Numbered from the stretch's first letter, positions 16,572 to 25,976 are shown. The stretch: DNA of 64,000 nt from Marinobacter sp. es.042 (GCF_900188315.1 NZ_LT897781.1:186001-250000), one strand, 5' to 3'. Numbers and translations are program-made. Notes: generated by a model from the letters alone, not told the origin.

Positions 16572-18167
16572 TTGGGTGACGTCATTTCAGACGATTATCA
16601 GACCGACTACGTAGCCGGTCAGGATAATATCGAGAAGTTCGGCTTCGATATCCACAACATCGTATTTCCGTTAACCGCAATCCTGATTGTTGCCTTCGTT
16701 GTCGGAACACTTATTTTCCCTGCAGGTGCAAAGGAGTTGCTCGATAGTGCCAAGAATGGTGCGATCGCTGTGTTCGACTGGGGCTTTCTTCTCAGCGCAA
16801 ACCTGTTTGTTATCTTCTGCCTGGCCCTTATTTTTATGCCGGTGGGCAAGATTCGCATTGGCGGGCTTGATGCCAAGCCCGAATTCTCTCTGCTGTCCTG
16901 GTTTGCCATGTTGTTCGCAGCTGGTATGGGTACAGGGCTTATGTTCTGGTCGGTTGCCGAGCCGGTGGCCTATTACACCGACTGGTATGGAACACCCCTG
17001 GGTGTTGAGCCAAACACTGCTGAGGGTGCCCGCCTTGCGATGGGCGCAACCATGTACCACTGGGGTCTGCATCCCTGGGCAATCTACGCGATTGTCGGGC
17101 TCTCGCTGTCGTTTTTTGCCTTTAATAAAGGCCTGCCGCTAACCATTCGTTCCGCTTTTTTCCCAATTCTGGGAGACAAGGTCTGGGGGTGGCCCGGCAA
17201 TGTCATCGACACCGTGTCGGTACTGGCGACCATCTTTGGTCTTGCAACCTCGCTGGGGTTTGGCGCCCAGCAAGCGGCATCCGGTATCTCCTACCTGTTT
17301 GATATTGAGGGAGGCCTGAATATTCAGGTAGGCGTGATCGCCGGCGTTACGGCGGTCGCTACCCTCTCCGTGATTCGGGGGATCCACGGTGGTGTCCGGA
17401 TTCTCAGTAACGCGAACATGATCATGGCCGGGCTGCTGCTGCTGTTTGTAATATTTGCCGGCCCCACACTTGCCGTGTTCCAGTGGCTTTGGGATACGTC
17501 GGTCTCCTACGCGTCCAATATGTTCTCGCTCAGTAATCCCTTTGGCCGCGAGGAAGACACCACCTGGTTCCATGGTTGGACCGTCTTCTACTGGGCCTGG
17601 TGGATTTCCTGGTCACCGTTCGTAGGTATGTTTATCGCGCGGGTATCCCATGGCCGCACGGTGCGTGAGTTCGTCACGGCGGTTCTGATCATCCCGACCA
17701 TCATTACTCTGTTCTGGATGAGCGCATTCGGAGGCGGGGCGCTTAACCAGGTTCAGAACGATATTGGCGTGTTGGGTTCCGATGGTCTTACCGAAGTGTC
17801 GTTGGCCATGTTCCAGATGCTGGAAAATATCTCACTGTCTGGAATCACCTCTTTTATCGGGATCACTCTGGTGTTGACCTTCTTCGTCACATCCTCGGAT
17901 TCAGGTTCCCTGGTGATTGACAGCATCACGTCTGGCGGCAAGACCGATGCCCCGAAAGCCCAGCGCATCTTCTGGGCGGTCACTGAAGGGACCATTGCCG
18001 GGGTGCTTCTGTTCGTTGGCGGTGAACAAGCCCTCAACGCTCTGCAAGCTGGCGCCCTGAGTGTCGGGCTGCCGTTTACGCTGGTGCTGTTGGTGATGAC
18101 CTACAGCCTGTTCAAAGGCCTTCATCACGAACGCCGCTTGCTGATTGCCGAAGGCAAGATGGTGTAA
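16572..18167 (+). CDS. BCCT-family transporter (betaine/choline/carnitine or related)
   Basis: A 531-residue, 12-span transporter. The tryptophan-rich BCCT signature FYWAWWISWSPFVGMFIARVS lies near residues 338-358, with the GMGTGLMFWSVAEP substrate/ion region near 117-130. The start is TTG 16572, chosen because AGGAG lies 8 nt upstream and no ATG precedes the first helix. It imports quaternary ammonium compounds or related osmolytes with Na+. The hydrophilic C-terminal tail is very short, so the osmosensing tail seen in BetP-like proteins is missing. A strong terminator follows. Confidence 0.93.
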   Translation: MGDVISDDYQTDYVAGQDNIEKFGFDIHNIVFPLTAILIVAFVVGTLIFPAGAKELLDSAKNGAIAVFDWGFLLSANLFVIFCLALIFMPVGKIRIGGLDAKPEFSLLSWFAMLFAAGMGTGLMFWSVAEPVAYYTDWYGTPLGVEPNTAEGARLAMGATMYHWGLHPWAIYAIVGLSLSFFAFNKGLPLTIRSAFFPILGDKVWGWPGNVIDTVSVLATIFGLATSLGFGAQQAASGISYLFDIEGGLNIQVGVIAGVTAVATLSVIRGIHGGVRILSNANMIMAGLLLLFVIFAGPTLAVFQWLWDTSVSYASNMFSLSNPFGREEDTTWFHGWTVFYWAWWISWSPFVGMFIARVSHGRTVREFVTAVLIIPTIITLFWMSAFGGGALNQVQNDIGVLGSDGLTEVSLAMFQMLENISLSGITSFIGITLVLTFFVTSSDSGSLVIDSITSGGKTDAPKAQRIFWAVTEGTIAGVLLFVGGEQALNALQAGALSVGLPFTLVLLVMTYSLFKGLHHERRLLIAEGKMV

Positions 18168-18197
18168 CCCCAGGCTGATATCAGGTAACGCTGGAAG

Positions 18198-18222
18198 GGC
18201 CCCTCATTGAGGGGCCTTTTTT
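18198..18222 (+). terminator. Rho-independent terminator after the BCCT gene
   Basis: A perfect 8-bp stem GGCCCCTC / GAGGGGCC with a 3-nt loop, followed directly by six T. It lies 31 bp past the BCCT stop codon and just before the convergent threonine aldolase gene. Confidence 0.92.
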
Positions 18223-18238
18223 GAGCGAGAGTATCCGT

Positions 18239-19249
18239 TCAGGACGGGTAGAATTTCCGGATGGCCGTCAGCAGGGTGTCCACATCCTCACGGCTGACAT
18301 CCTGATGGGTCACAAAGCGGATGGGGTCGCCGGCCGTAATCAGGATGCCCTGTTCGGCCAGGTAGTCTTTCAGCTGTGACGCCTGGCCCGCCTTGCACCT
18401 TGCATAAACGATGTTGGTCTGGGTGCTGGCCGGGTTGACCTCAAGTGCCGGAATCTTTGCCAGGCCGTTGCTAAGGTATTCGGCGTTTTCATGGTCCTCG
18501 AACAGTCGAAGAGGCCCCCTTTCGAGCGCGATACGTCCCGCGGCGGCCAGAATGCCGGCCTGGCGCATGCCGCCTCCCACCATTTTGCGCAGCCGGGTGG
18601 CCCGCTTGATGAATGATTCCGACCCCAGCAACAGCGATCCGACCGGTGCGCCCAGGCCTTTGGACAGACACACGCTGACGGAATCGTAGTGCCGGGTTAT
18701 TTCGGTGACATCGCAGTTTGATTTCACGGCGGCATTGAAAATACGGGCGCCGTCCAGGTGCAGAAGAAGCCCGTGTTCGTCGCAGAACGCACGGGCCTGC
18801 GCTTGGCACTCAAGGGGCAGTACTTTGCCTCCGATGGTGTTCTCAAGGGAGAGCAGACGGGTGACGGCAAAATGAAAATCGTCCGCCTTGATCGCGGCCC
18901 GGGCTTTTTCCAGATCAATGCTCCCGTCCGGCTCGTTCTCGATCGGTTGGGGCTGGACACTGCCGAGCACCGCGGCGCCTCCGCCCTCGTACTTGTAATT
19001 GTGAGCGGACTGGCCACAGAGATACTCATCGCCACGGCCACAATGGCTCATGATGGCAAGCAGGTTGGCCTGGGTGCCTGTGACAGTAAAAAGGGCCGCT
19101 TCGAAGCCAAGCCGCTGGGCGGCGTAGGCCTGCAGGCTGTTAACCGTAGGGTCGTCGCCATAGACATCGTCTCCCACCTCGGCGCTGGCCATGGCTTCGC
19201 GCATCTCGGGGGTAGGGCGGGTCACAGTATCGCTGCGGAAATCAATCAT
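18239..19249 (-). CDS. ltaE: Low-specificity L-threonine aldolase
   Basis: A 336-residue PLP enzyme of fold type I. It begins MIDFRSDTVTRPTPEMREAM, the standard opening of the family, has GDDVYGDDPTVN near residue 27, LHLDGARIFNA (PLP-binding Asp), and the Schiff-base lysine in SVCLSKGLGAPVGS. It cleaves L-threonine or L-allo-threonine to glycine and acetaldehyde. It is a single gene, divergent from the YqeY-like gene. Confidence 0.93.
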   Translation of the reverse strand: MIDFRSDTVTRPTPEMREAMASAEVGDDVYGDDPTVNSLQAYAAQRLGFEAALFTVTGTQANLLAIMSHCGRGDEYLCGQSAHNYKYEGGGAAVLGSVQPQPIENEPDGSIDLEKARAAIKADDFHFAVTRLLSLENTIGGKVLPLECQAQARAFCDEHGLLLHLDGARIFNAAVKSNCDVTEITRHYDSVSVCLSKGLGAPVGSLLLGSESFIKRATRLRKMVGGGMRQAGILAAAGRIALERGPLRLFEDHENAEYLSNGLAKIPALEVNPASTQTNIVYARCKAGQASQLKDYLAEQGILITAGDPIRFVTHQDVSREDVDTLLTAIRKFYPS

Positions 19250-19386
19250 TGTTCCTGGCGCCTTTTTCTTTCCTCGGGTGTCTGCATTCTACAGTGCAGC
19301 ATGAATCATGGAATTCCCACCCTTTGCATTATTCCCGATTCGTCCCCATAAAGCAGAACAAAGCGAAACAACAGGAGATCAGCAAT

Positions 19387-19842
19387 ATGACGGCACCAAC
19401 CCTTAAGGAACAACTGAACAGCGCAGTAAAAGAAGCAATGCGGAACAAGGATAAAACCCGCCTGGTTACTTTGCGCATGGCCCAGTCTGCCGTGAAGCAG
19501 ATTGAGATTGATGAACGCCGCGAGCTCAATGACGAGGATGTTCTCAAGGTGCTGGACAAGATGCTCAAACAGCGCCGCGACGCTGCCAGTCAGTACGACG
19601 AAGCCGGCCGCGAGGAACTGGGCGATAAAGAGCGAGCGGAAATGGTGATCATTGAAGAGTTCATGCCTGCGGCCCTCAACGAGGATGATCTTGACGGGTT
19701 GATTCGGATGGCCATCAGTTCAACGGATGCCCAGGGCATGCAGGACATGGGTAAGGTGATGAATGAATTGAAACCCCAGGTGCTTGGCCGCGTTGAGATG
19801 GGGCATTTGAGCAAGAAAGTGCGAGCCGCGCTGGCGGGTTGA
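19387..19842 (+). CDS. GatB/YqeY domain protein
   Basis: A 151-residue protein made up of the YqeY domain: TLKEQLNSAVKEAMRNKDKTRLVTLRM, then KQIEIDERRELNDEDVL, and the C-terminal QGMQDMGKVMNEL...GRVEMGHLSKKVRAAL tail that resembles the tRNA-contacting tail of GatB. ATG 19387 follows AGGAG at normal spacing. In many bacteria this gene sits beside rpsU and dnaG; here it is isolated between a threonine aldolase and an outer-membrane protein gene. The molecular role is uncertain. Confidence 0.93.
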   Translation: MTAPTLKEQLNSAVKEAMRNKDKTRLVTLRMAQSAVKQIEIDERRELNDEDVLKVLDKMLKQRRDAASQYDEAGREELGDKERAEMVIIEEFMPAALNEDDLDGLIRMAISSTDAQGMQDMGKVMNELKPQVLGRVEMGHLSKKVRAALAG

Positions 19843-19883
19843 GCTTCAGCGTTTGCGTCTGTTCTTGAATATGAATGGATTTT

Positions 19884-20756
19884 TTACCAACCGAGCCTGA
19901 GGCTTGCCAGCAGGGCATCCCCAAGCCTCAGATCCTCGGTACCCGTGTTCAGGTCCTTGTATTGGATACGGGTAGCCAGACTGGCTCCTATACCAAGAAC
20001 GATGGTTGGCCAGGATTGTCCCCCCTGGTGCACCCGATAAGTCAGTTGGGTTCTCCACTCGCGTAAATAGAGCGCGCTTTCTACTTCCCTCTCCTTGTCC
20101 AGCGTGGCCCAACGGTCCCCGTTTCGTTCCACCCGGAACGCCCAAACCTGCCCCGGGCTCTGCCACTGCATCAGAACGGGCAGGTCTACCAGCCAATGGC
20201 CGTGTGCGTTGCTTTGTTCCCAGCGTGCTCTGGGGAGCCAGCGGAAAGAGCCAAACCTGTGATCGCCTCCGATACCCAGGCTCAGGGCGCTGGAGCTGTT
20301 AACGGCCCGGAAGAATGCAACACGGCCGTTAAGGACATCGCTGTGAAAATCCTGATATTTGAACATATTGGAGGTGCCGGCGATGCCGGCCCGCGCTTCC
20401 AGGCGGTAGAGCTGATGCCGCCATTCGCCACCGAAGGTTAACCGATGCAGGTGCCCGTTGTGGGCCGGCTCGCCTGTACGGATGCGTAGTGGCTGGTAAT
20501 CGTAATCAATACCGAAGACGCTGGCAGAGCCCCGGGCTTGCCAGCCGAGTCCTCGCTGCGAGCGGGTGACCTCGTTGGCAGATGGCACATTCTCGGGCCA
20601 ATCGTAAGGCTGCCATTGGCGATAGAGCAGGTAATACGTGTTTGACGCCTGCACCGCGCTTGGCAGCGCAATGGCGGTCAAAAAAAGGGAAGCCAGGAGC
20701 AAAGGCCGGAATCTGGCGGCACTCCTGATTCGGTACCAACGCCCTGTTTTCACCAT
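19884..20756 (-). CDS. Outer-membrane beta-barrel protein, hypothetical
   Basis: A 290-residue protein with a signal peptide (hydrophobic residues 18-34, cleavage after VQA at about 37). The mature part is rich in aromatic, alternating stretches typical of beta strands (LHRLTFGGEWRHQLYRLEAR, TQLTYRVHQGG, LGIGASLATRIQYKDL) and ends in LLASLRLGW; a terminal aromatic residue is the usual outer-membrane sorting signal. I expect a small barrel of 10-12 strands. The family is not recognised. It is convergent with the YqeY-like gene. Confidence 0.72.
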   Translation of the reverse strand: MVKTGRWYRIRSAARFRPLLLASLFLTAIALPSAVQASNTYYLLYRQWQPYDWPENVPSANEVTRSQRGLGWQARGSASVFGIDYDYQPLRIRTGEPAHNGHLHRLTFGGEWRHQLYRLEARAGIAGTSNMFKYQDFHSDVLNGRVAFFRAVNSSSALSLGIGGDHRFGSFRWLPRARWEQSNAHGHWLVDLPVLMQWQSPGQVWAFRVERNGDRWATLDKEREVESALYLREWRTQLTYRVHQGGQSWPTIVLGIGASLATRIQYKDLNTGTEDLRLGDALLASLRLGW

Positions 20757-20846
20757 GCGTTGCCCTCGCCAAACCTGTGAATTGCGCGATCTATGCCCTA
20801 CTATTTTAGCGTCAGTTTTTTCAGCCGCCGTGATTTTCAGGAGCCT

Positions 20847-21542
20847 ATGTCCGATAAAGAGCTACGCACCCGATCCGACAAACAGGCGATCGACCAGTTT
20901 ATCAATGAGGTTCGCACGTTGCCCAAGCAGGGTGGCGGGCAGGGGCGGCTGATTTTCGCGCTGGACGCGACTGCAAGCCGGGAAGCTACCTGGGACCAGG
21001 CCTGCCATCTGCAGAGCGAACTGTTTATAGCAACCCGGGATCTGGGTGGCCTGGCCATTCAGCTCTGCTACTACCGTGGCTTCGGTGAGTTCAAGGCCAC
21101 GGGGTTTGTGACCGAAACCGGGCAGTTGCTGAATCTGATGAACGGCGTTTCGTGCCTCGGTGGGCGCACCCAGATCAGCCGGGTATTGGCCCACGCGGTG
21201 AAAGAGACCCGTGCAAAGCCCGTCAAAGCTGTGGTGTTTATCGGTGACTGTTGCGAAGAACCGGTGGATGAGCTCTGTCACACCGCCGGGGAACTGGGAA
21301 TGCTGCGCACACCAGTGTTCATGTTTCATGAGGGCAATGATGCCCATGCGAGGGCGGTATTCCAGCAGGTGAGCAAGCTTTCAGGGGGCGCATACGCACC
21401 CTTTGACCGTAACAGTCCTCAGGTGCTCAAGGATCTTATGGCGGCAGTTGCGGTCTATGCTTCCGGGGGAGCCAAGGCGCTGCAGGATTTTTCCAGCCGC
21501 AGTTCCCCGGAAGTGAAGCGCCTGACCAGACAGATCCGATAG
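20847..21542 (+). CDS. VWA-domain protein with DxTxS metal site
   Basis: A 231-residue soluble protein. ATG 20847 is preceded by AGGAG. After a short helical N-terminus comes a von Willebrand A-type core: RLIFALDATASRE places D40, T42 and S44 in the MIDAS position (DxTxS variant of DxSxS), followed by GGRTQIS (Thr ligand) and AVVFIGDCCEEPVDEL (third metal loop). The chain lacks the long insertions of chelatase partners. It lies 46 bp upstream of the J-domain gene. VWA proteins usually act as metal-dependent binding modules; no partner is obvious beyond that neighbour. Confidence 0.84.
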   Translation: MSDKELRTRSDKQAIDQFINEVRTLPKQGGGQGRLIFALDATASREATWDQACHLQSELFIATRDLGGLAIQLCYYRGFGEFKATGFVTETGQLLNLMNGVSCLGGRTQISRVLAHAVKETRAKPVKAVVFIGDCCEEPVDELCHTAGELGMLRTPVFMFHEGNDAHARAVFQQVSKLSGGAYAPFDRNSPQVLKDLMAAVAVYASGGAKALQDFSSRSSPEVKRLTRQIR

Positions 21543-21588
21543 TGCTTGTGAGAATCCATTGATGGGCCGGTGTGCCCGGGGTATTTGA

Positions 21589-22308
21589 GTGCCGTTAACG
21601 CTTGTTGCCATCGTTGTCGCGGTTGTGGCGTGGGTGTGGTTGCGCAATCAGCCTGCCAGTCAGCGCAATGCCGCCATTCTCAAACTGGCTCTGCTGGCCG
21701 GTATCGGCATTGTCGTACTGCTGGCCATAACCGGGCGACTGCATTTTGTCTTCGCCGGTTTGGCCTTTCTCTATCCTCTGTTGCGTCGCCTGCTGCCATC
21801 TTTATTGCGTGGCGGGCTCGGTGGCGTGACCGGTGGTGCCGGGGCCAAGTCGGGCAACCAGTCCCATGTTTCCAGCGATATTCTGGAAATGACTCTGGAC
21901 CACGACTCGGGAATCATGAGCGGCAAGATCATCAAGGGCCCGATGGAAGGGAGAGAGCTGGCGGAGTTAAGCGAAAGCGAGTTCCTTGAGCTATTACGCT
22001 ATTGCCGCGGCCAGGACGAGGATTCTGCCCGGCTCCTTGAAACTTACCTGGATCGCCGGTTCGGAGACTCCTGGAGAACAGACGATGAGGCGGCCTCTGA
22101 AAGCGATCCGTCGGGTGACAGTGGCAATACGGGCGGCCCGCTTACCGAGAGCGAAGCGCTGGACATCCTGGGGCTTGAGCCCGGAGCCAGTCGGGAAGAG
22201 ATCATCAAAGCTCACCGGAGGATGATGCAAAAACTTCACCCGGACCATGGTGGCAGCAATTACCTGGCGGCGCGCATCAATGAGGCCAAGGAGTGTCTCC
22301 TGGGCTGA
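21589..22308 (+). CDS. Membrane-anchored J-domain (DnaJ-like) protein
   Basis: A 239-residue protein starting at GTG 21589. Two hydrophobic segments lie near residues 3-18 and 29-49, with a third stretch at about 52-65, then a soluble middle and a C-terminal J domain (TESEALDILGLEPGASREEI, then H217-P218-D219 in LHPDHGG). An intact HPD motif means it can stimulate an Hsp70. The order (membrane anchor first, J domain last) resembles the DjlA and mitochondrial Tim14-type co-chaperones. It follows the VWA gene by 46 bp on the same strand, so the two may function together. Confidence 0.87.
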   Translation: MPLTLVAIVVAVVAWVWLRNQPASQRNAAILKLALLAGIGIVVLLAITGRLHFVFAGLAFLYPLLRRLLPSLLRGGLGGVTGGAGAKSGNQSHVSSDILEMTLDHDSGIMSGKIIKGPMEGRELAELSESEFLELLRYCRGQDEDSARLLETYLDRRFGDSWRTDDEAASESDPSGDSGNTGGPLTESEALDILGLEPGASREEIIKAHRRMMQKLHPDHGGSNYLAARINEAKECLLG

Positions 22309-22322
22309 GGTGCATCCTGGTT

Positions 22323-22353
22323 TGCAGGCATTTGCTCAGAGTGATTGCCTGCA
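22323..22353 (+). promoter_or_regulatory. Inverted repeat between J-domain and binding-protein genes
   Basis: Perfect 8-bp arms TGCAGGCA / TGCCTGCA around 15 nt, 15 bp past the J-domain gene stop. It could be a terminator without a T tract or an operator for the downstream gene. Confidence 0.4.
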
Positions 22354-22414
22354 CGCCGGGATGAGGATATTGTTCAAAAACTGAACTTTTAGCCCGAGAT
22401 GAGAAGACAGCGGT

Positions 22415-23209
22415 TTGAAGATTTCAACGCTCGCCCAGTGTTTTTTATTTCTTCTGTCAGGATTGCCGCTGGCTGCGAATTCGGAGCCACTGCCGCGGCT
22501 GACAGTTCTTGCTGCTGAGATACCGGGCGCAGCGGAACCAAATCTCCAGGGGCGAGATATTGAATTGGTTTTGGCGACCTTCGTTGAGTGCGGGTTTGAG
22601 GCTGAATTCATCATGCAGCCCTTTGAGCGCCATGCGCGGACCTACAGGGATCGTCAGGACTTCGATGCTGTTGCCACAGTACCTTTGCACTGGCGTCTTC
22701 CCGGTTATTCCACATCCGCCTACATCTGGTACCAGAACGGTGCCTTCTACAATCATTCTCGTGTCGGCCCGATCGAGAGGATCGCAGACCTGGCCGGTCT
22801 TGACGTGGTGACCTTCCGCGAAGGGGTCGATGTGCTGGGAATCAGCGACAACGTGCCCGAGTTCGCCTCCCTCACCGAGATCGCCGATCAGACCATTCAC
22901 TCCCGGCTACTGTTTATGGGCCGTGTCGATGCGATCCTGGCCGACGGATTCGTGGTCGCGGAAGTGAATCGTAGAATCTTCAACGAAAAGCGCCGTGGTG
23001 AAAGCTGGCCCTCGCAGTCTGATGCTTTTCGTTTCGCGCCAATCTTCAACCCGGCGCCGCACAAGATGGTTTTTCGGGACGCCGCACTCGCGGCTGCTTT
23101 TGATCAATGCTTCGACGACGTGCGCCAGTCGGGTGTGATTGGTCGCATCAATCAGAAATACATCGACAAGTATCAGAATGTACTGCGCTTCAGATACCTG
23201 GGGCGTTAA
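22415..23209 (+). CDS. Periplasmic substrate-binding protein, SBP_bac_3-like
   Basis: A 264-residue protein with a signal peptide (hydrophobic residues 7-22, cleavage near ANS/EPL). The mature part has the type II binding-protein pattern: PRLTVLAAEIPG, the IELVLATFVECGFEAEFIMQP first lobe, FDAVATVPL, then DLAGLDVVTFREGV in the second lobe, and a C-terminal helix near QKYIDKYQ. The start is TTG 22415. No permease or ATPase gene is near, so this may be a stand-alone sensor or feed a transporter elsewhere. The ligand is not predictable. Confidence 0.83.
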   Translation: MKISTLAQCFLFLLSGLPLAANSEPLPRLTVLAAEIPGAAEPNLQGRDIELVLATFVECGFEAEFIMQPFERHARTYRDRQDFDAVATVPLHWRLPGYSTSAYIWYQNGAFYNHSRVGPIERIADLAGLDVVTFREGVDVLGISDNVPEFASLTEIADQTIHSRLLFMGRVDAILADGFVVAEVNRRIFNEKRRGESWPSQSDAFRFAPIFNPAPHKMVFRDAALAAAFDQCFDDVRQSGVIGRINQKYIDKYQNVLRFRYLGR

Positions 23210-23212
23210 GGA

Positions 23213-23236
23213 CAGGCTCCTGAAGACATGAGCCTG
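23213..23236. terminator. Candidate terminator between binding-protein gene and phaC
   Basis: Perfect 7-bp arms CAGGCTC / GAGCCTG with a 10-nt loop, 4 bp after the stop. A T6 run lies some 20 bp further downstream, too far for a classical intrinsic terminator. It sits between convergent genes. Confidence 0.4.
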
Positions 23237-23263
23237 GCGATTCAAAGCCGTCGCAATGGTTTT

Positions 23264-25162
23264 TTAGTGGGTAACTTTTTCGGGAGATCTCGCTTTCGGC
23301 TTATCGGAAGCCGATTTCCTTTTTGACGGTTGCCTTGGTTTCCTGGCTACCGGGGCTGGCGGTGCCGGCTCGTTGCGCAAGTAAGCCCCGGGCGCCGGTT
23401 CAATCACCGGCAGATTGCCCTCTCCCGGAATGCGAGCCTTAACCTCACCGCCACCGAACTGCTCGGCCCAAGCCACCCAATCTGGCCACCAGGAACCTTC
23501 AAACTGCTCGGCACCTTTCAGCCATTCCTCTGGATTGGCCGGGTTGTCTTCGTTGAGGCGATAACCGTACTTCTTTTTCTCGGGCGGATTGATGATGCCG
23601 GCAATGTGCCCTGAACCGCCGAGGACAAAACGCAACGGGCCGCCCAGGTTACGTGCGCCTTTGTAGCAGGAGATCCAGGGTGCGATGTGGTCCTCAATCG
23701 CAGATGCAAAGTAGGCGGGGGCCTTCACCTTTCTCAAATCGATCGGTGTACCCGCCAGTGTAATACCCCCGGGCTCACGCAGCCGGTTGTTCAGGTACAT
23801 ATTGCGGAGGTAAAAGCTGTGCATGGCCGCTGGCATGCGGGTGGCGTCCGAGTTCCAGTACAACAGGTCAAAGGGCGCAGTGTCGCGGCCGAGAAGGTAA
23901 TTATTGACGAAAAAAGACCATATCAGACTGTTGGCCCGCAGCATGTTGAAGGCCGTTGCCATGGAAGCGCCTTCAAGATAGCCCTGTTTGTTCATGGCCT
24001 TCTCGATTTTGGCAATAGAGTCCTCGTCGATGAAGACTTCGAGATCGCCGACTTCCGAGAAATCCATCATGCTGTTGAGAAACGTCGCGCTTTTTACGCG
24101 ATCATCCCCGCGAGCCGCCAGCCAGGCCAGTGTGCAACCAAGCAGGGTGCCACCAATGCAGTATCCCACCGTGTTGATTTCTCGCTCACCGGTTGCCTGT
24201 TCAATGGCATCCATCGCGGCGACCGGACCTTCGAGCATGTAGTCTTCAAAGGTCTTGTGTGCCAACTCCGGGCCGGGATTTACCCAGGAAACCACAAACA
24301 CGGTGTGGCCCTGTTCCACCCAATAACGGATGAAGGATTTTTTCTCGCCAAGATCGAGGATGTAATACTTGTTGATCCAGGGCGGTATCACCAGTAAGGG
24401 CCGGCGATGGACGGTCTCGGTGGTCGGCCGGTATTGGATGAGTTGCATCAGGTCGTTCTGGAACACCACGTCGCCAGGTGTGTTGGCCAGATTGTCGCCC
24501 ACTTCAAACGCATCCGGATCGGACATGCGGAAAGGCATCGGGCCCTTGCCCTCGTCCAGATCACGCAGCAGGTTGGCGAGGCCTCGCAGGAGGTTCTTGC
24601 CTCGTGTCTTGACGGTTGTGCGCAACACTTCCGGATTGCTCAGAATGAAGTTGCTGGGTGCGAGGGCGTCGGTCATCTGGCTGGTGAAAAAACGGACTTT
24701 CCGTCTATCGTGATCATCCAGATCCCGGACATCGTCGATGGTGTCCATAACCCAGCGACTTGACAGTAAATACGCCTGCTTGAGGGCGTTGAAGGCGATG
24801 ACGTCGTTCCAGGCCTGGTCACGGAAGCGACCGTCGCCAGGCTCGGGTTCGGCTACGGTCAACGGTTTCTTGCCAATACCGCTGGCCAGAATGCCAGACC
24901 AGAACAGACTGGTGTCTTTGAGCAGCCGCATCTGTGCAAACAGAAGCGTGTCTGGCTGGGTAGCAAGCTTGCCGGTCAGCGTCACGAAGGGCCTGGTCAT
25001 GCTGCCTACGCTGGCCGGATTGGGTGGGCCACCGCGCAAACGCCGCATTATGGAGCGCTTGAGCAGGTGACCACCATGGACACCCACTCGCGCCAGAGAG
25101 CGGCTTACCACATTGGGTTCGAAGTCAGGCGTTGATTGCTTTTTTATTGGTTTGTCAGCCAT
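23264..25162 (-). CDS. phaC: Class I polyhydroxyalkanoate synthase
   Basis: A 632-residue PHA synthase. The lipase-like box GYCIGGT places the acylated nucleophile at C335; the Asp follows in ASAIEDHIAPW and the His in GGSGHIAGIINPP. The N-terminal alpha/beta region (WINKYYILDLGEKKSFIRYWVEQGH) and length fit class I enzymes, which polymerise short-chain hydroxyacyl-CoA and act on the granule surface. A basic, Pro/Lys-rich C-terminal tail of about 35 residues is longer than usual. It lies 25 bp downstream of phaB on the same strand. Confidence 0.95.
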   Translation of the reverse strand: MADKPIKKQSTPDFEPNVVSRSLARVGVHGGHLLKRSIMRRLRGGPPNPASVGSMTRPFVTLTGKLATQPDTLLFAQMRLLKDTSLFWSGILASGIGKKPLTVAEPEPGDGRFRDQAWNDVIAFNALKQAYLLSSRWVMDTIDDVRDLDDHDRRKVRFFTSQMTDALAPSNFILSNPEVLRTTVKTRGKNLLRGLANLLRDLDEGKGPMPFRMSDPDAFEVGDNLANTPGDVVFQNDLMQLIQYRPTTETVHRRPLLVIPPWINKYYILDLGEKKSFIRYWVEQGHTVFVVSWVNPGPELAHKTFEDYMLEGPVAAMDAIEQATGEREINTVGYCIGGTLLGCTLAWLAARGDDRVKSATFLNSMMDFSEVGDLEVFIDEDSIAKIEKAMNKQGYLEGASMATAFNMLRANSLIWSFFVNNYLLGRDTAPFDLLYWNSDATRMPAAMHSFYLRNMYLNNRLREPGGITLAGTPIDLRKVKAPAYFASAIEDHIAPWISCYKGARNLGGPLRFVLGGSGHIAGIINPPEKKKYGYRLNEDNPANPEEWLKGAEQFEGSWWPDWVAWAEQFGGGEVKARIPGEGNLPVIEPAPGAYLRNEPAPPAPVARKPRQPSKRKSASDKPKARSPEKVTH

Positions 25163-25187
25163 TTTTTCGCCTTCTGTCTTTCAGGTG

Positions 25188-25931
25188 TTACATGTAAACG
25201 CCGCCGTTAACGTTGATCTGCTGGCCGGTGATGTAATCGCCTTCTGCGGCCAGGAAGACCACGGCGCGGGCAATTTCCTCCGGCTTGCCAAAACGACCCA
25301 TCGGAACCCTGGCAATGATCTGTTCACGGATATTTTCCGGGACCTGGGCCAGCATTTCGGTTTCAGTGAAGCCCGGGGCAATGGCATTGACCGTGATGTT
25401 GTACTTTGCCATTTCCAGTGCCAGGGTCTTGGTAAACGCAATAATGCCCCCCTTGCTGGCCGCATAGTTGGCTTGCCCGAAGTTGCCCGCCTGCCCGACG
25501 AAAGACGTGATGTTGATGATGCGACCGTATTTCTGATCCATCATGATCTTCAACACTTCGGAGCATGTGGCGTAGACGCTGCCCAGATTGGTGTCGAGAA
25601 CGTCGTTCCAATCATCGTCGGTAAGCTTCTTCATGGACTTGTCTTTGGTGATGCCGGCGTTGTTCACGAGGATATCGATGCGGCCCCACTGTTCCTGAAC
25701 CTGGCGAACCAGGCTGCGCGCTTCCGGCATTTTTGACAGGTCTGCTTTGAAGGAGAGTGCCCGTACGCCGGTTGCCTCAATTTCTTTGGCGACTTCTTCG
25801 CCTTCAGACTGGCGTGAACGGTAATTGATGGCGACGTCGGCACCGCGTTGGGCAAGTTGCAGTGCGATGTGACGACCGATGCCGCGTGAGGCACCGGTTA
25901 CGAGGGCGACCTTGCCCTTGAGGTCTTGCAT
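25188..25931 (-). CDS. phaB: Acetoacetyl-CoA reductase (PhaB)
   Basis: A 247-residue classical SDR: ALVTGASRGIGRHIALQL (NADP site), NNAG, and S-Y-K catalysis (INITSFVG, NYAASKGG). The SFVGQAGNFGQANYAASKGG stretch and the C-terminal GGVYM end separate PhaB from FabG. It reduces acetoacetyl-CoA to (R)-3-hydroxybutyryl-CoA, the PHA synthase monomer. It stands directly upstream of phaC and downstream of phaZ, all on the minus strand. No thiolase (phaA) or phasin gene is in the window. Confidence 0.93.
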   Translation of the reverse strand: MQDLKGKVALVTGASRGIGRHIALQLAQRGADVAINYRSRQSEGEEVAKEIEATGVRALSFKADLSKMPEARSLVRQVQEQWGRIDILVNNAGITKDKSMKKLTDDDWNDVLDTNLGSVYATCSEVLKIMMDQKYGRIINITSFVGQAGNFGQANYAASKGGIIAFTKTLALEMAKYNITVNAIAPGFTETEMLAQVPENIREQIIARVPMGRFGKPEEIARAVVFLAAEGDYITGQQINVNGGVYM

Positions 25932-25976
25932 GACATCCTCCCTGGAGCGATAGCTCGCTTTGAGTGTTAATTTTTA

